DNA of 64,000 bases from NCBI GenBank assembly GCA_030272585.1, contig BSYQ01000008.1, positions 4,340,001 to 4,404,000 of the forward strand, read 5' to 3'. The DNA is from Bryopsis sp. KO-2023 (lineage: Eukaryota > Chlorophyta > Ulvophyceae > Bryopsidales > Bryopsidaceae). Shown here piece after piece: positions 34,096 to 46,774 of this stretch. The notes under the pieces were generated by a model. It was not told where the DNA came from. It searched no databases and saw only the letters and a program-made list of their open reading frames with translations. The position numbers and the translations under genes are program-made. Every line of letters starts with the position of its first letter. Positions within the stretch are counted from its first letter, which is position 1.

Positions 34096-35156
34096 TCGGG
34101 TCAGGGTGGGGGGGCCGCTGGAAACCCCCTTAATAGAAAAAAAAAGAATAAAGAAAGAATCTAAGAAAAAAAAATCCAGAAAGAAAGATTAGATAGAGAA
34201 AGAAAGAAAAAGGAAATGGTGTGGGGAAGAAAAGGGAGCGAAGTGCAAGGGAGATCGTCATATTTTGATTTTTCTGCGAAAAGAGAGCTTGGGCTTGAGA
34301 AACCAAGTCAAAATATAGCACACAATGACTATCCCAAGACAAAAGTGTGCCCATCCATGCATTGGAGCACTCACATTTGGACATCAAGGTAAATTCCGAG
34401 CTGACCGTAAACTTTTCGATTTCCTTTTGTTTCGTCATGTGTTTTTCTCGTGCTCTTTCACCCCATTTCAAACTGAAGATGCATTCAAAATACATTCCTT
34501 GCCTTGGGTTTTTTTGGCTTCCATTCTACCAGCATTGAGTGGGTTTTCAAGGGCGTGCCCTTTTGCAGTTTCAGACGGTATGGCCCGAAGTCCTGATTGT
34601 CGATACGACCAGTACCTTTCATACTCTTTTTTTTTTTGGTGGATTGGCAGCAGACAGGAGGACTCCAGTTGAGTTTTTATGAATGGACAGCATCGACCAA
34701 AAGAAATTCACTTTTTTTTTACCTGTCTGTCAGATCAGTGGCTTTATCTTCGAATGCATCAGTCATAATGCCGAGCGCTGAGATTTCCCAGAGCTTGTCA
34801 AAAACGAAGGCATCTCCTTGCCATTTTTGGTTCTGTGTAGAATGGCAGGGGGGGTCAAAAACATGGAGGGGTCTGACATGGGTTGGAATCCTCAGGAGAT
34901 GCATTCAGTCAAATTATTCAAATTCAGAGAAAAAAGAAATGGGAGGAAGAAGAAGAAATTCAGCGAAAAAAGAAAAGACAGAATTATGAAAAAGAGTATG
35001 TTAACAGACAAGCAAGGGAAACCCCCAGAAAAAAAAAAAAAAAAAGATGGGTGGATGGACTTTGTACGACGAGAATGTGGCGGAAAGAAATTATCGAAAG
35101 AGTGCCTCAGCCAATCCTGCTGCTGGAAAATCAGCGTACCCTCCATCTGGATTTCA

Positions 35157-35413
35157 AGGTGAGTTTAGTTTCATTTTTTTATATTTTTTTCAAATCTAAA
35201 TGAAGTAATTTTTTGTTTTTAATTATTCTGTACTTTCAACTTGTGCGCTGCTTTTTCCACAATGAACGGTGCGAATTTAATTTCACCTCGATTGTTTCGA
35301 GGGGTGCATTTTCACAATTTGTTATCGGACGGTCAGGAGCATTGAATCTTGACTTTTTTATTTTGCAGAACACAGCAACTGTTGGATTGAAGACACTGAA
35401 GAGCACCAGCTGA
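35157..35413 (+). other. Exon-like pair conserved in both arms
   Basis: A frame ending QPILLLENQRTLHLDFK meets a donor GTGAGT at about 35,158. An acceptor (TTTTGCAG) near 35,368 then continues in phase as NTATVGLKTLKSTS and a stop. The right arm keeps the same arrangement with ENQ to EDQ and N to D changes. This could be the 3' end of a gene lying in the duplicated DNA, but upstream exons are damaged in at least one arm and the family is unknown. Confidence 0.3.
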
Positions 35414-38239
35414 GCAAATCAATATGTTGTTTCAAACACCATCCATTGGTTTTTGAATCACCCTCAACCATTCAATGCATCAACTTTTCAATTGCTGTTC
35501 CTGACGGATCAAATCGTTGCCAAGTCATGCCAATGCACACATGCTGCTCCATCAAGTCTGACAGCTGCTCCTGCTTTTTTTCTCTTTTCAATACATCAAC
35601 ATTAAAATACATCCCTACATCGCTCTTCAAATCATGTGGTTCTATAAGGAGCTCAGAATGGTCTGGCTGCAATGCAACAAGTTTGCTTCTTTGCTTAAAC
35701 TGTTTTTCTCAACATGGAGGACATCTTTTCGCTTTGCCCAAGCTGCTTTCTCAACATGGAGCAGATTTTTTCTGAACATGGAGAAGATATTTTCGACGGC
35801 GCTGCAAGCAACCATGTTTCACTTCAAACTGCGATGGCCCCAACTCTTTCGATGAACGTCACATTTTTTGGTTTCCACTTTTCGATTTTTCATCCAAGTG
35901 TTCAAAGCAGAACAAATCTTGCTTGCTGATCTAACATTAATCGAATCCTTTATCCAGGATGATGGTGTACTGTCAATGTATGTTTCATACTCATCCAGGA
36001 ATCCCTTCGGGTTGGTGCAAGTTGGGTCAAAAGTTTGGAGCAGACTCTGTCAGGGCAGTTGCCTTGCATGGTTCTTAAACAGCTTGATGCATAAACATTC
36101 AAGTCAAAGACACAAGGGTGCAAAATGAAAAAAAAAAAAGTAACTTCAAAAACCTGCAGACACATTGATTAGTCATCAATTGAGAAAAGCGATTCGAATC
36201 AAGATCAAGATCAAGAGAGAGTCCATGTATCAACTGATGTGTGATTAACAGCATCAATCAATGGTGCTTTGTGCTGAGGATGATCCACCCCTTGGAAAAA
36301 CTTTTTTCCGAGTCAAGCAACCATGTATGTGGAATATCAAGGGAAGCAATTTTATGGCTGGAGGACCACAAACCAAGTTCTGTATCAAGATCATGATGTG
36401 TTTGTTGAGTGCAATGCATGTGCAAAAATCCTTGCAATTGATGGTAAAGAAAAGTTCAGCGAGAGGCCCTGTTGTGTTGCCCTATCTCTTTTTTCTTCGA
36501 AGAAATACCAAATTGGTGTTTTTGATTGGTATTGCCAATGATGTTCAATGACTGTGTCCCAACCTGTTGTTTTGGGGAGGAGCTGATGTATATGTACAAC
36601 TCAAATGCATCATTCAAGTGTGGGTCGATTCAATAGCAAAAAATCAAGGAAAGATTTTAAAAAAGAGGATGCAACAGTGCCCCACAATGTCGAGCTCAAA
36701 ATACGAACTTCATCAAAAACTCAATGGAAATGCACCAATTGGGGTTATTTAAATCGATAATGATTCTCTGGTCGCAAGGGAAATGTTCCGAGGAGACAAT
36801 CCCCTTAAAAGCACAACCACGCTTCGAGAAAAAAAAATTATCAAATGTCACAAGAATGGTTCAAAGTTTGCGAGTCAGACTGGGAGTATGTGAAATCATG
36901 AAAAAAAGAGTGGGTTTCAAATATGGGATTCAATTTTTGGAATGATGTGTGGCCTTTTATGATTGGATTGGAGCTGGGCACTGCAATTTTCAAAATACCT
37001 CTACGAGTGCCAAGGAGCCTTTTTTTTTCTTGGGAAAAGGAAAAAAGGTATTTGAAGAAGCAAACTGGTTTGAAAACTGGGATCACAGGAGAAAAAGCAA
37101 TGTCAGCAGCATTGCTTTGTGTTCTGTTGGTTTTGGTAGCAGGAGAAATTGAAGGCTTTTGCGATGTTTGTGTGCGATCCAGACAGTGGATGATGAAAAA
37201 AAATCCACATTAGGCTTTCAAGCCAAGAGGGTGTGCTTACAGTGTATAAAATTCTGCCTGCCAAGGGACCAATCATGAGGGTAAGTGTGTGCTTCCCACT
37301 AAAACCATTGTGTAGTGGCTGTTGTTGTGGACAGCCTGGCAGATTGAGTGTATGGATTGTAACGTGTGTTTGGGTGCTTCATGGGGAACCTGTGAAGTCC
37401 ATCTGGAGGCCTGTTTTTTTCCTGACTACTTTGTGGTAGCATTGATCCTAATAAAGCTGTTTTTTCTTTTGTTGGTCAGATTGTCACAAGGGTTGCTTTC
37501 AGGGAGGTCCATACCCCAATCACCTGATAATTTCAGGCACTGAGATCGCCCAGTAGACATACATGGGTATATATGTCAGGCGGAGTATACCCTCCAGGAC
37601 GAAGTTCCAGATTCCAAGACTCTGTGAACGTTGGTGTAAAGTAGGGAATGTTTATTCCAGCTGTTGGCTTGGATGTCCAAGGATTGAAAAGATCGGGTGG
37701 AGTTGTGGAGAAAACCATGGGTAGTTTTTGGGTTGGTTGTGTAAGCCATTGGACATGGCGAAGAGAGATTTGTTTCGGATTTTTCAATAAAAAACAAATC
37801 ACAGAGAATTTGAGGATGGTCAGGGAGGTTTGTGAAGCTGCTTTTGAGGGTTTTGATGATCTGTGAGAATTGAAAGGAGAAGAAATGGAGATTAATATGA
37901 CTTTCCAGCTTCGCAGATTCTGCTATATGTCACCCATTGATCTTCCAGTTAAATTTTTGGTCTTTTTTGGCGGTGAAGGGTTGGGCTCTGTTTGTTGCAT
38001 GTGGGGTTTTTAACCAGCATGACAAAAAACATAACTTCACAAATCGGAAAAAAATCAATAGACTACCAGTGACTTGCATGCTGCCCAACGAAAAGAAGTG
38101 CATTGGACGAAAGCAAACTTGTCGGAATATCCCTAACCCATAACATATCCTTCCTGCCTGCTGGACTCGTCAAAACTCGACACCCGAACAGCACACAATG
38201 CATGAAGCATTATTCCATGAAACTACCAATCGATTTCCC

Positions 38240-38372
38240 TTAGTCTGAGATATTAAAACCCCTCTCCCAAGCCTCCACCAACACATCATCCAAATTTAAT
38301 CCTTGTTCAGCCACCTCTGCCAGTTCTCTTCTCGTCAGAGTTGCACCAGTATCAGGGGAAGCATCAGCTCCA
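38240..38372 (-). pseudogene. Orphan 3' tail of the DUF3783-like gene
   Basis: On the minus strand this reads GADASPDTGATLTRRELAEV... and ends NISD and a stop. It matches the last 45 codons of the gene at 49,841-54,615 with several substitutions and one residue fewer. Nothing else of that gene is present next to it, because the inverted duplication ends here. It therefore cannot be expressed as the full protein. Confidence 0.92.
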
Positions 38373-39197
38373 ACAAAAGCAACCCCTCTTTTCTCTTCGT
38401 GCTTTCATTACTTGTGCTTTCATTACTTATTTTCGACATGGTGTACATTTTTTGGAGGTGGAAGTTGGTTGATATCGTTTCGTTCAGTTCAACTTATTAT
38501 CAAAACTCCAAGGTATTTCCACACCAAAAAAAAAACCTTGATAAACAGAACATGACAAGAACACACTGCTCAAAATGCAGTAGAGTGAAAAAAGGACATC
38601 GATACCACTTTGACAGAGCCAGCAGATTACACAAAGAGGGAGAGAGCAATTCACAGCAAGCCTGCCAGCCAAACGTGACTCTTCTTTTGATAAAGATCCA
38701 TCTTCAATCCCAAAATTTGACTGACACGGTGCATCCTTTAGATTTCCTTTAGATTTTCTTTTCCCCCTTTTTTTGCCTTTTTTTTTTTTTTTCCTTGCAA
38801 TAATATCAAAACGAGGTAAACGGAGCAAGGCCTTAGAACAGCAACAATCTTCCCCTCAAAACCATGACAAAAATACGAAAATGTGTTTCAATGACCGCCA
38901 GATAAATTCCTCACAAAATCCCTTCTCGAGTCAACCCCAAAACAGGGGGCTCTTTTTTCCCATCTATCTTCCAAATTTTCCTTTATCTTTTTTGTAAGGT
39001 ACCCCCCCCCCAAAAAAAAAAAGAAAAGCCTGTTGTACGTCTGGCGACTCAGCTTTTTTTTTTTTTTTTCCGATTAAACAGCTCTCCCTCCCAACTTTTT
39101 TTTTTTTTTTTGAGTGGGTGAGGGCAATGGTTGGGAAAGGTTGGTTGCATATTCTCCTCAAAAAGGATTTTAAAATTCGAAAAAAAAAAAATCAAAA
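38373..39197. other. Intergenic, 3' of PDC-E2
   Basis: Contains poly-T tracts at about 38,780, 39,055 and 39,100. No gene recognised. It probably includes the E2 3' untranslated region. Confidence 0.5.
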
Positions 39198-42100
39198 TTA
39201 AAGGGTGAGCTGGTCGGGATTTTCGATGACTCCCTTGAGAGTTTTTAGGAATTCTGCGGCATGGGCTCCGTAAACGATTCGGTGGTCGCAAGTGATGTTG
39301 ACCGTCATTTGCTTCTTAACCCCGATCATTCCGTCGGCATTCGCAACCACAGTGGGCTTACTTCCTCCCACAGCAAGGATAGCAGCCGTACCTAGAATCG
39401 CACATCAAACAAATGTAAAAATAAGTTGAAAAAAGTTAGGTAAAAATCGAACCCGAATGATCTGTGGAAACACATGCGGAGGTCGCCGTGGAGATCACTC
39501 GCCAAATATCGGTGCACTCCTGTCTTTACTTTTGGAAATGTCTCATTTCCAGCAGGTAATATTTGGCATTGCATTGCAGGATTCATAAATTGAAGCGATG
39601 TTCCAAGGCATCTATCCCCTCAGAAACGCGCTCTTTTTCTTTCTTTTTTTTTTCTTTTTTTTTCGCCAAAAAGAACAAAACATCTGGATGGAGCTGGACC
39701 TCTTGCAAACCAACATCCCCACCATGACCTGAACCGAGGTCAACAGCACCCTTTTCCTCTTTTTTTTTCCATTTTTCTCAACCAGTTTCATCCCACCCTC
39801 AGTGCACCAGTCTCAATCAAAGTACAATCATTGACTGAAAAAACACTTTCTGAAATAGTGCATGCAGGTGGTAAGAGCCACTCCAGAAATATATAGGGCT
39901 CTTAGAGATTCCGAGTCTGACAACAGGGCAGGGCTCAATGGCCAGTAGTCTTTCCTTTCCCTAGAGGTTCTTTTTCACTCAAAAAGATCTCCGACAAGCC
40001 TTTCATTAGCCTATCTTTGGTGGAAAAAAAATGGCTGGAAACACTTTGAATCACCCTTTCCACCCCCAGACGGAGAAATAAGAAGCCAAAACGAAACGAA
40101 ACACAAGCCCTTTCGCTTTTACGTGCATGGATACTCAATTCACATGCGAGCATGTCGACCTCCTGTACTCACCAACAGGCAGAATGGCATCGAAGGAGTC
40201 CACTCCAAACATGCCCAAGTTGGAAATGGTGAAAGTTCCGGTGGTGAATTCGTCTGGGGTGAGTTTCTTGGCTCGGGCCCGCTTCACCAGATCGCCCCAG
40301 TTGCGAGACATGGTGTAGATATCGGTCGTGTCGCAGTCCTTCAAGACGGGAGTGATCAGCCCTCCGTCAGGCATGGCCACAGCCACCGCCACATGAGCGT
40401 TCTCGTTGTAAGTGATGCCCTCTCCATCCTTAGTGCAGCCTTTCAAAAAAAAAAAATGAATCCAAAGGTGAAAACCCAATCACAAACGTATAAACTTTCT
40501 TTCTGTGCTTTTTTTTTTCGACTCGTTTTTATTTTCAAAAGGGGAGGGGGGGGAAGTAAATAACTGAGGTGTCTGTCTACCGTTTTTTTTTTTCAAATCC
40601 TACAAGAAACTCGTTTGTAACTGTTGGCTTACTAAATTTTTGATTATTGGCTTTTGACCACGATTGTCCCCCCCCCCTTTCTTTTTTTTTAAAGGAAAAG
40701 AATTTAAAAAATCTGGGAGAGGTGAAGAAAAAGAAAGTATTTTGCTGTCGTGTACGAAATTGAAATCGTTCCAACTCGACAGGAATTTGAAACATAATAA
40801 CGATATCTTACTGGCGAAGAGGACGGGGTGCTGGGCCAGGGCAAGCCCACATGCTTTAGCAAGCATAGCGGTCATGGTGACTCCATGAGGCTTGAGCGTC
40901 TTGTAAAGAGCATCCAGTTTGTCTGTCTCGATGGTGTAGGAAACACGGAATTCTGGAACCTGGGCAAAGAAAGAAACAAAAAGGACAAAAGAGATTTCAT
41001 CAGTCAAATTTGACTAATGTTCTACATTGGCAATGCTAGCTTTTCATAAAATGGAAGCAATGCATTCTGAAAATATTGATTGAAAAAAAAACACAGGAAG
41101 ACACTCCTCGAAGTTCGATGATTCAGAGGAGGATGCCCCATGGATGTAATTTTTTTTCTCTCCCCTCAACATTCTATTCCTTTTTTTCCTTTCCCCCCTT
41201 TTTTCTTTAATGTACATCGATTATATCTACATTCTTGGAATATACAAAAAAATACGAACACAATGCAATGAGTGGAATTTCTAGCTAGAAATTTTCACAT
41301 TCACAGAATAAATCATCAATAGTGTTGAGAAAATACACTAAAAGAAAATGCATTTTTAATAGAGAGGACGCGAGTATTTCCCCTGATCGATCATCACAGT
41401 TGAGGGGTTACATTTTCGAATGCCAACCAAAGAAAAAAAACCACCGCAAATCTTCTCCATTTTTTGTAAGATGGTTCCAATGGGCAATGAAATCTTGTTC
41501 GGACGAGGAATATTGTTGTTAAAAATATGGGGACTCTGATTGGGTCGTTGGAAATTTCTGTTGAATTTTGAATTCTTTGAATTCCCCTCATGCTGGTTTC
41601 TAAATAATCGCGCTCGTCCTCACCGCAAGACTGGCGACCATGCCCTTGACTACCGCCTTTTGCAGAGAAGTGAACGGCTCCGTCGTTCCCCTCAGCTCCG
41701 AAACAGTGGTGCCAGCAACAGGGGCGGGAGCTCCAGGCGCGGGTGCGCCAGGCGCAGGGGCAGAGGCTGGAGCAGCAGCAGGCGCGGGGGCCGCTGGAGC
41801 TGCGACTCCCTTCGCTTTGTTCTCGACATCCGCCCCAGTGATTCTCCCCGCAGGCCCGCTTCCTGACACCGTTTTCAGGTCGACCTTGAGGTCCCTGGCG
41901 AGTTTTTTCGCGTAAGGGGTGGCGATGATGCGACCGTCTGCCCGTCCGACTGGAGCCGGGGGAGGCGGTGGCGGGGGAGGAGCGGAAGCTTCAGCAGCGG
42001 GGGCAGGGGCTGCCTCTGCGACTGATTCCGGTGCAGCGTTTTCCTCGGGCGCCGCTGCGGGTTCTGGGGTGGGAGCGGGTGGCGCCGCGACCGCGCCGTT

Positions 42101-42517
42101 TCCTCCAGACCCGCCCTTCTTCTTGGCATCATCGATTTCTGCTTCCGTGTCGGCGATGTACGCTATCGGTTCGCCGACGTTCGCGACGCCTCCATCAGGA
42201 ACGACGATGTGACCCAAGTATCCAGCGTTGAACGATTCGACGTCCATGTCCGCTTTGTCGGACTCGACTACGACGAGCGCCTCGCCCTTGCCGACCTTTT
42301 CGCCCTCTCCTTTCAGCCAAGACACGATCTTGCCCTCCGTCATTGTCGAACTCAACGCAGGCATGAAAACTTCCTTGACGGCATTGCGCACTTGCAAACT
42401 CCCACGCTGCCTGACGAGCGGCGTTTGATCGCCACTTCTCGCCACCACCGCTTTCACGACCCTCTGGCCCGCGAAAAAGTTCGTCCCAGTAGACGACGAT
42501 ATTCTAGAGGTCTGCAT
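39198..42517 (-). CDS. Plastid-type pyruvate dehydrogenase E2 (dihydrolipoamide acetyltransferase)
   Basis: Transfers acetyl groups from lipoamide to CoA in the pyruvate dehydrogenase complex, feeding plastid fatty-acid synthesis. Four exons: 42,517-41,624; 40,959-40,812; 40,439-40,173; 39,391-39,198. All phases agree, giving 500 residues. Residues 1-46 are Ser/Arg-rich with FF near position 14, as expected of a transit peptide. The lipoyl domain spans about 48-125, with the lipoylated Lys88 in ESDKADMD. An Ala/Pro-rich linker follows. The peripheral subunit-binding domain is about 196-232 (ATPYAKKLARDL...GPAGRI). The catalytic domain fills 281-500 with the active site CDHRIVYGA (His473). The segments MFGVDSFDAILPVG and GVKKQMTVN resemble plant and cyanobacterial E2 rather than mitochondrial E2. 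The start at 42,517 is the only ATG before the transit peptide. It shares its 5' region with the divergent gene at 43,154. Confidence 0.95.
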
Positions 42518-43153
42518 GCTTGCCTTTTTGAAGTGGACGCTGCGCGCACGCCGTCGATGGTCGAGGGAAAGGAAAAAACGAACTCGCTTCGACAAGGGAT
42601 GGAGGGGAAAAAAGGAGCTCGCTGTTTGAAAAAGGCAAAAGCGGAAAAGTAACGGTTGGTCGACACAATTGACAGATAACGGATTTCGTACGGCAAAAAT
42701 CCGGCTCCTGCCAAAAAGACTGCATTTTCCAGAAAAAGAGAAAAGAAAAGGGGAAAAAACCCATGCCCATGACGTCTGTTTTTTCTTTTCTATTTTTTCT
42801 TTATCCTATTTTCAAGAAGGCCTTTGTGCGAATAGGAAAAATAAGAAATATCCATTCGAAAGTGCCACCCCCGAATCTCGGTACACCAAAACAAAAAACG
42901 TGGAAGGAAATGCAAAACTCCCAACGCTCGCTTGAAGGGGGGAAGATAAACAAGCAAAGAAACGCAGAACGAACATCCACGGCACTTTTCCTTTTTTGAG
43001 CATATTAATGTGCGTTCAATCGAATTTCCACCTCATTTGAATTGTCAGACGTGAGAGGAGAGGACAGAATCACTGATCGACCCTGAGTTGGACGCCCCAC
43101 CGACTGCAAAAAAACACACTGGCGTTCCCTCACAGTGCAGCTCGTTTATCGCG
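42518..43153. promoter_or_regulatory. Bidirectional promoter region
   Basis: 636 bases separate the start codons of PDC-E2 (-) and the PPR-like gene (+). They must hold both promoters and 5' leaders. I see no clear TATA box or shared operator. Confidence 0.55.
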
Positions 43154-46100
43154 ATGTCTTTGAGAAGGGTCGTTAAATGCCGGTGAGTTTGCAACCGCGC
43201 TACCCTCGTCCCCTATTCACCCAACTACGAGCCGAAAAAAACTGCCTCGGCGAAACAGTGGACGACTGTTTCGACGGGGTTGATCTGGTCTTAACTTTTG
43301 CTGTTCGAAAAGGATAACAAAAAAAAACTTGTTCCACTTATTCGCTCCCCTCTTGTTATGCTTATCAGTGCCCAGCTAAGTTTTATGGATGGCAAAATAT
43401 AAGATCTTTTGTTTGGTTTCGATGTCGGCAGGTTTCTGGCGCACGCTGCGGTGAGAGCATTGGGCGGCGCTGGCGGCGCGGGGCCTCTTTATTTGGAGCA
43501 AGGATTCGAGGAGAATTCGTCTCGTTCCTCGTGGACGTCGAATAGGTGTTGTGGGGTGGGTGACCCAAATTGAAGTCCCCTTGAACCCCCCCCCCCAAAA
43601 AAAAATAAAATAAAAATATATATATATAGATAAATTAAAAAAGTAATAGTTAATAAATAAACAAATACTAAGATGAAACAGAATTACATGTGCAGTCGTC
43701 AAAAGAAATAAACAATAAAAAGTTGATGTGGAGTGATCATGCATTTGAATCAAACCCCACCCACTTCTGGATTTTAAGTAGTACCAAAGACTAGTGCTAT
43801 TTATTTATTTATGTATTTATATTTATATTTTTTTGCTAGGGTAATGGTGAGAAAAGAAGAGCAATACAAATGGAAAAATGTGATTGAAAAAAAAAGTTTT
43901 CACTCGAAAATGAAGTGAATTCTGACCCATCCAGAAAATAGAAACAGCTGTTTCAGAATTTGATGTAACATGGCGTGTTAAAAGTGTAACCCAACCCCTC
44001 TTTTGATCAGCATGGATACAAAGAATTAAAAATAGGAAAAAAAACGAGATGCATTCAAAAAAACCGAAAAGAAGAAAAAACGAAGAAGAAATGACTTGAT
44101 CATTCATCCAGTTATGCATGGGTGACAGGACAGCCTCGCTCGACACAGATTGAGTTCGGCAGTTCCTATAGCCGAAAGCTACCCCGACCCGGAGCAAGAA
44201 ACCACAAAATTCACCGCTGAGACTCCTTCCACCACTGAGGTGATTTCACACATGGGTGGTGATGATAATCCTGTCAGCAGCGACGAGCCGATGAATTCCG
44301 GTGCCAATCAAAACAGCGTCGACCAAGCATCGTCCGAAATTGCATCAGAAACTTCCACACAAGGGGAGGGGGTTGATGGTGAGGTGACATGTGGAATCGG
44401 TGAGAGCTCGGTGCTGGGAAATGGTTTCGAAAACGAGTTGGGGTCTGGAACACAGGATGAGTCAACCTGTGCATCCACCAGTGGGGATTCGAGTGTTGGT
44501 GATGCAAGGGATGGTGGAGCGGAGGATGTTTCTAGAGCACCGGATTCAAACCAGGTAGAGATGCTGATCATGGTGTCGAAGAATTTCTGTCCACTGCTCC
44601 AGAGTTTTCACCCCTTGTTTGGGTGCACAGCTGTTATATCCACTTTTCTAGTTCATCGAGATCATAAATCTCTGTGACTGACAGGGACTTGTTCAGCAAT
44701 CAATCGCACCCTTTTTTTGCAGAAATGTGGAATTTGATGCCGAAACAGCTGCTCCCCTTTGTGCAATAGATGTCGAGCAGCATGTTCATTTCTGTGTTTA
44801 AAACTTGAACAAAATTGTGGTCGAAATCTGGCTTTAAAACGGGCATCCACAACCCCCCCCCCAGTCATTAAATACAGGTTACATCCCGGGTTCAAATCCC
44901 AACGTCATCGATCGATCATATTGTGGTTTCATCTTCTTTTCGTCAACTGTTTTCTTTGAGCTACAGGAAACCACCCGTCGAAATCTCAGTCAACTGAAAG
45001 TATCCATGCAGGTACAGGCGGAATCAGCATCACCTCCAACAACACAAGAGGCCGCCACTCCATCCCAACCACATCCAGCCCCGAAAGAGTTTGGCAAAAT
45101 TCCTCCAGGCATGCGAATTCCGAATAACCGGGCCGAAATGCTACGAAATCCGTTCATGTACGAGTCCTACATTCTGGAAAAGCTGTCGACGGCTGGCAGA
45201 GTGAAGGTGGTGGAAGAGGCGATGGACGAGGGGGAATTCGTGCATTCCAGTTTCTTTGGCTACATATTTTTGCAGCCCTCCTCGTTGGAGGATTTGCTGT
45301 TGGGGATGGAAACGATGAAACGGCATTTGAGAACCCGAAAGGATACCGAAAAGGTGACAGGAATCAAGAGGTGTTTTGTTTTTTTGCTTTTTTCCCCCCC
45401 TTTTTTTCTGTCGTGATTATCTTAGCACACGATTAGTTTTGCGGGGTTCTGACAGGGAATCTCCACAGAATAGCAATAATTGATTTTTTAGTTTTCTTTG
45501 TAAATTTCGGGAGTTGGGAGTTTGGTCCAGAAATGCAAAAAAAGTTTCTGATGATTAAAAATCTTTTTTCTTGTCAATTCAAAACAATCAAGTGTAGCAG
45601 CTGGGGAAATTTTTTTGTCGTTCTTTTTCGGAGATTTTCAGTAGTGATTTTACATATTGCAATAAATTGGGATTCCCTCTTTTGCTACCAGGACCCTGAC
45701 TACATGATGGCCTCGAGGTTTTTTATTCCTTGGCTGGTGAGATTCAATCAGACGGATCTCCTGTTCAAAGTTTTGGAGGAACCGAAAGAGTATGGAGTCG
45801 TCAGGGTGCAAGGGGCATTGACGGGTATGCAATATACATTCGACATTCTCGAATTCATTTTGAACAGAAAATGTCCCGCCAAATGATGCCCTCCGAGTTT
45901 GAATTCTTCGTTTCAGATATAAATGCTCCTTGCTATTTTTTATTTTTTTTTAATATATACATTGCCAGTAGTTGCCAAAAAAAATGCCGAGCGGGGGACG
46001 GGCTCCTCCAGATCCACTCAGCCACCCCTGAAGCACACAATCACCACCAAAGAAATCGCTGGACGTAGCTGTTCATTTATTTCTTTTTTAGTTGTTTATT

Positions 46101-46774
46101 CTTAGTTGTTGGGTTTTTTTTCTTTCTGATCCTGGGTGTAGAAAAACCATTAATCAGATAATCAGATTATTTCCATAGAAGTCAATCGAATTTAGTCCCC
46201 CCCCCCCTCCTCCTCCTAAAAAAATCAAAGAAAAGAAACATGGAACCTGATCCAATCATAACATCACTCGTGCTTTGTGCGTGCTTTTTTTCTTGGTTGG
46301 TGGTGGCGAATCGCTAGTGCAGGTGCCGTCAAAGTTTGGAGATTGGCCGGCAGGATCGACCTGCTGGAAAAAGCCATGAATTTGCTGATGGACCAAGGTG
46401 ACAAACTCAACCCAGAGTTCATCCGAGCGACCCTGGAAGCTTACTTGAATGCTGGCATGTTCCAAAAAGCACTGGCCTTCAAAGACAAAATCCTATCCAA
46501 GGGCTGGAGGGTGCCGCTGGTGATGGACATGTGGTTGGATGAAGTGATGAGGGGCCGAAAATGGGTGGTGACCAGGGATTTCTCCTGGCAAATGAAGCGC
46601 AACGGAACGGTCAATCTGAGAATCGGCCCGGTCAGAAAAGGTCTGAAAGAATTTTCTTCGAAAAACAAAGGCAAATCGAAGAGAGGGGGCAGCTCTTCCC
46701 ACAACACGCAAGCTAAACCTGCAGCCACGAACAATTCGAGGCCGAAGCAAACATCGGATGCATTGGATGAGTGA
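43154..46774 (+). CDS. PPR-like organelle protein
   Basis: Five exons with matching phases: 43,154-43,182; 44,149-44,554; 44,967-45,353; 45,692-45,824; 46,323-46,774 (468 residues). The 29-base first exon encodes MSLRRVVKC and joins to RLSSAVP, a short basic start typical of a mitochondrial (or plastid) presequence. Residues about 20-145 are acidic, Ser/Thr-rich and probably disordered. From about 165 the chain is helical (RMLRNPF-like, MYESYILEKLSTAGRVKVVE). The last exon holds PPR-like pairs (FIRATLEAYLNAGMFQKALA, then FKDKILSKGWRVP), followed by a Lys/Ser-rich tail. PPR proteins bind organelle RNA in processing or translation. The repeats here are few and weak, so a mitoribosome-associated or other helical-repeat protein is possible. 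Confidence 0.75.

Larger units (their letters stand above)
30928..38372. repeat. Left arm of a 7.4-kb inverted duplication
   Basis: This stretch reads as the reverse complement of 54,480-61,896 along its whole length, with scattered substitutions and small indels. One larger length difference lies near 34,760-34,850, where the right arm is shorter by roughly 85 bases. The outer edge is at AGGGGGTTGTGG (about 30,928). The inner edge is GCATCAGCTCCA (38,372). The arm contains many short open frames with plausible splice signals but no recognised protein, plus the orphan gene tail at 38,240-38,372. Confidence 0.96.

Noticed and set aside
38770-39120. Poly-T tracts as transcription terminators
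   Set aside because: Similar T runs are found throughout the introns and intergenic DNA of this window, so they carry no specific signal.
41640-42428. Several antisense frames opposite the first E2 exon
   Set aside because: The GC-rich Ala/Pro linker keeps all frames open. The E2 frame alone has domains, active site and consistent splicing.
44886-44902. B-box-like GGTTCAAATCC in an intron of the PPR-like gene, possible tRNA
   Set aside because: No A-box, anticodon arm or acceptor pairing could be built around it.
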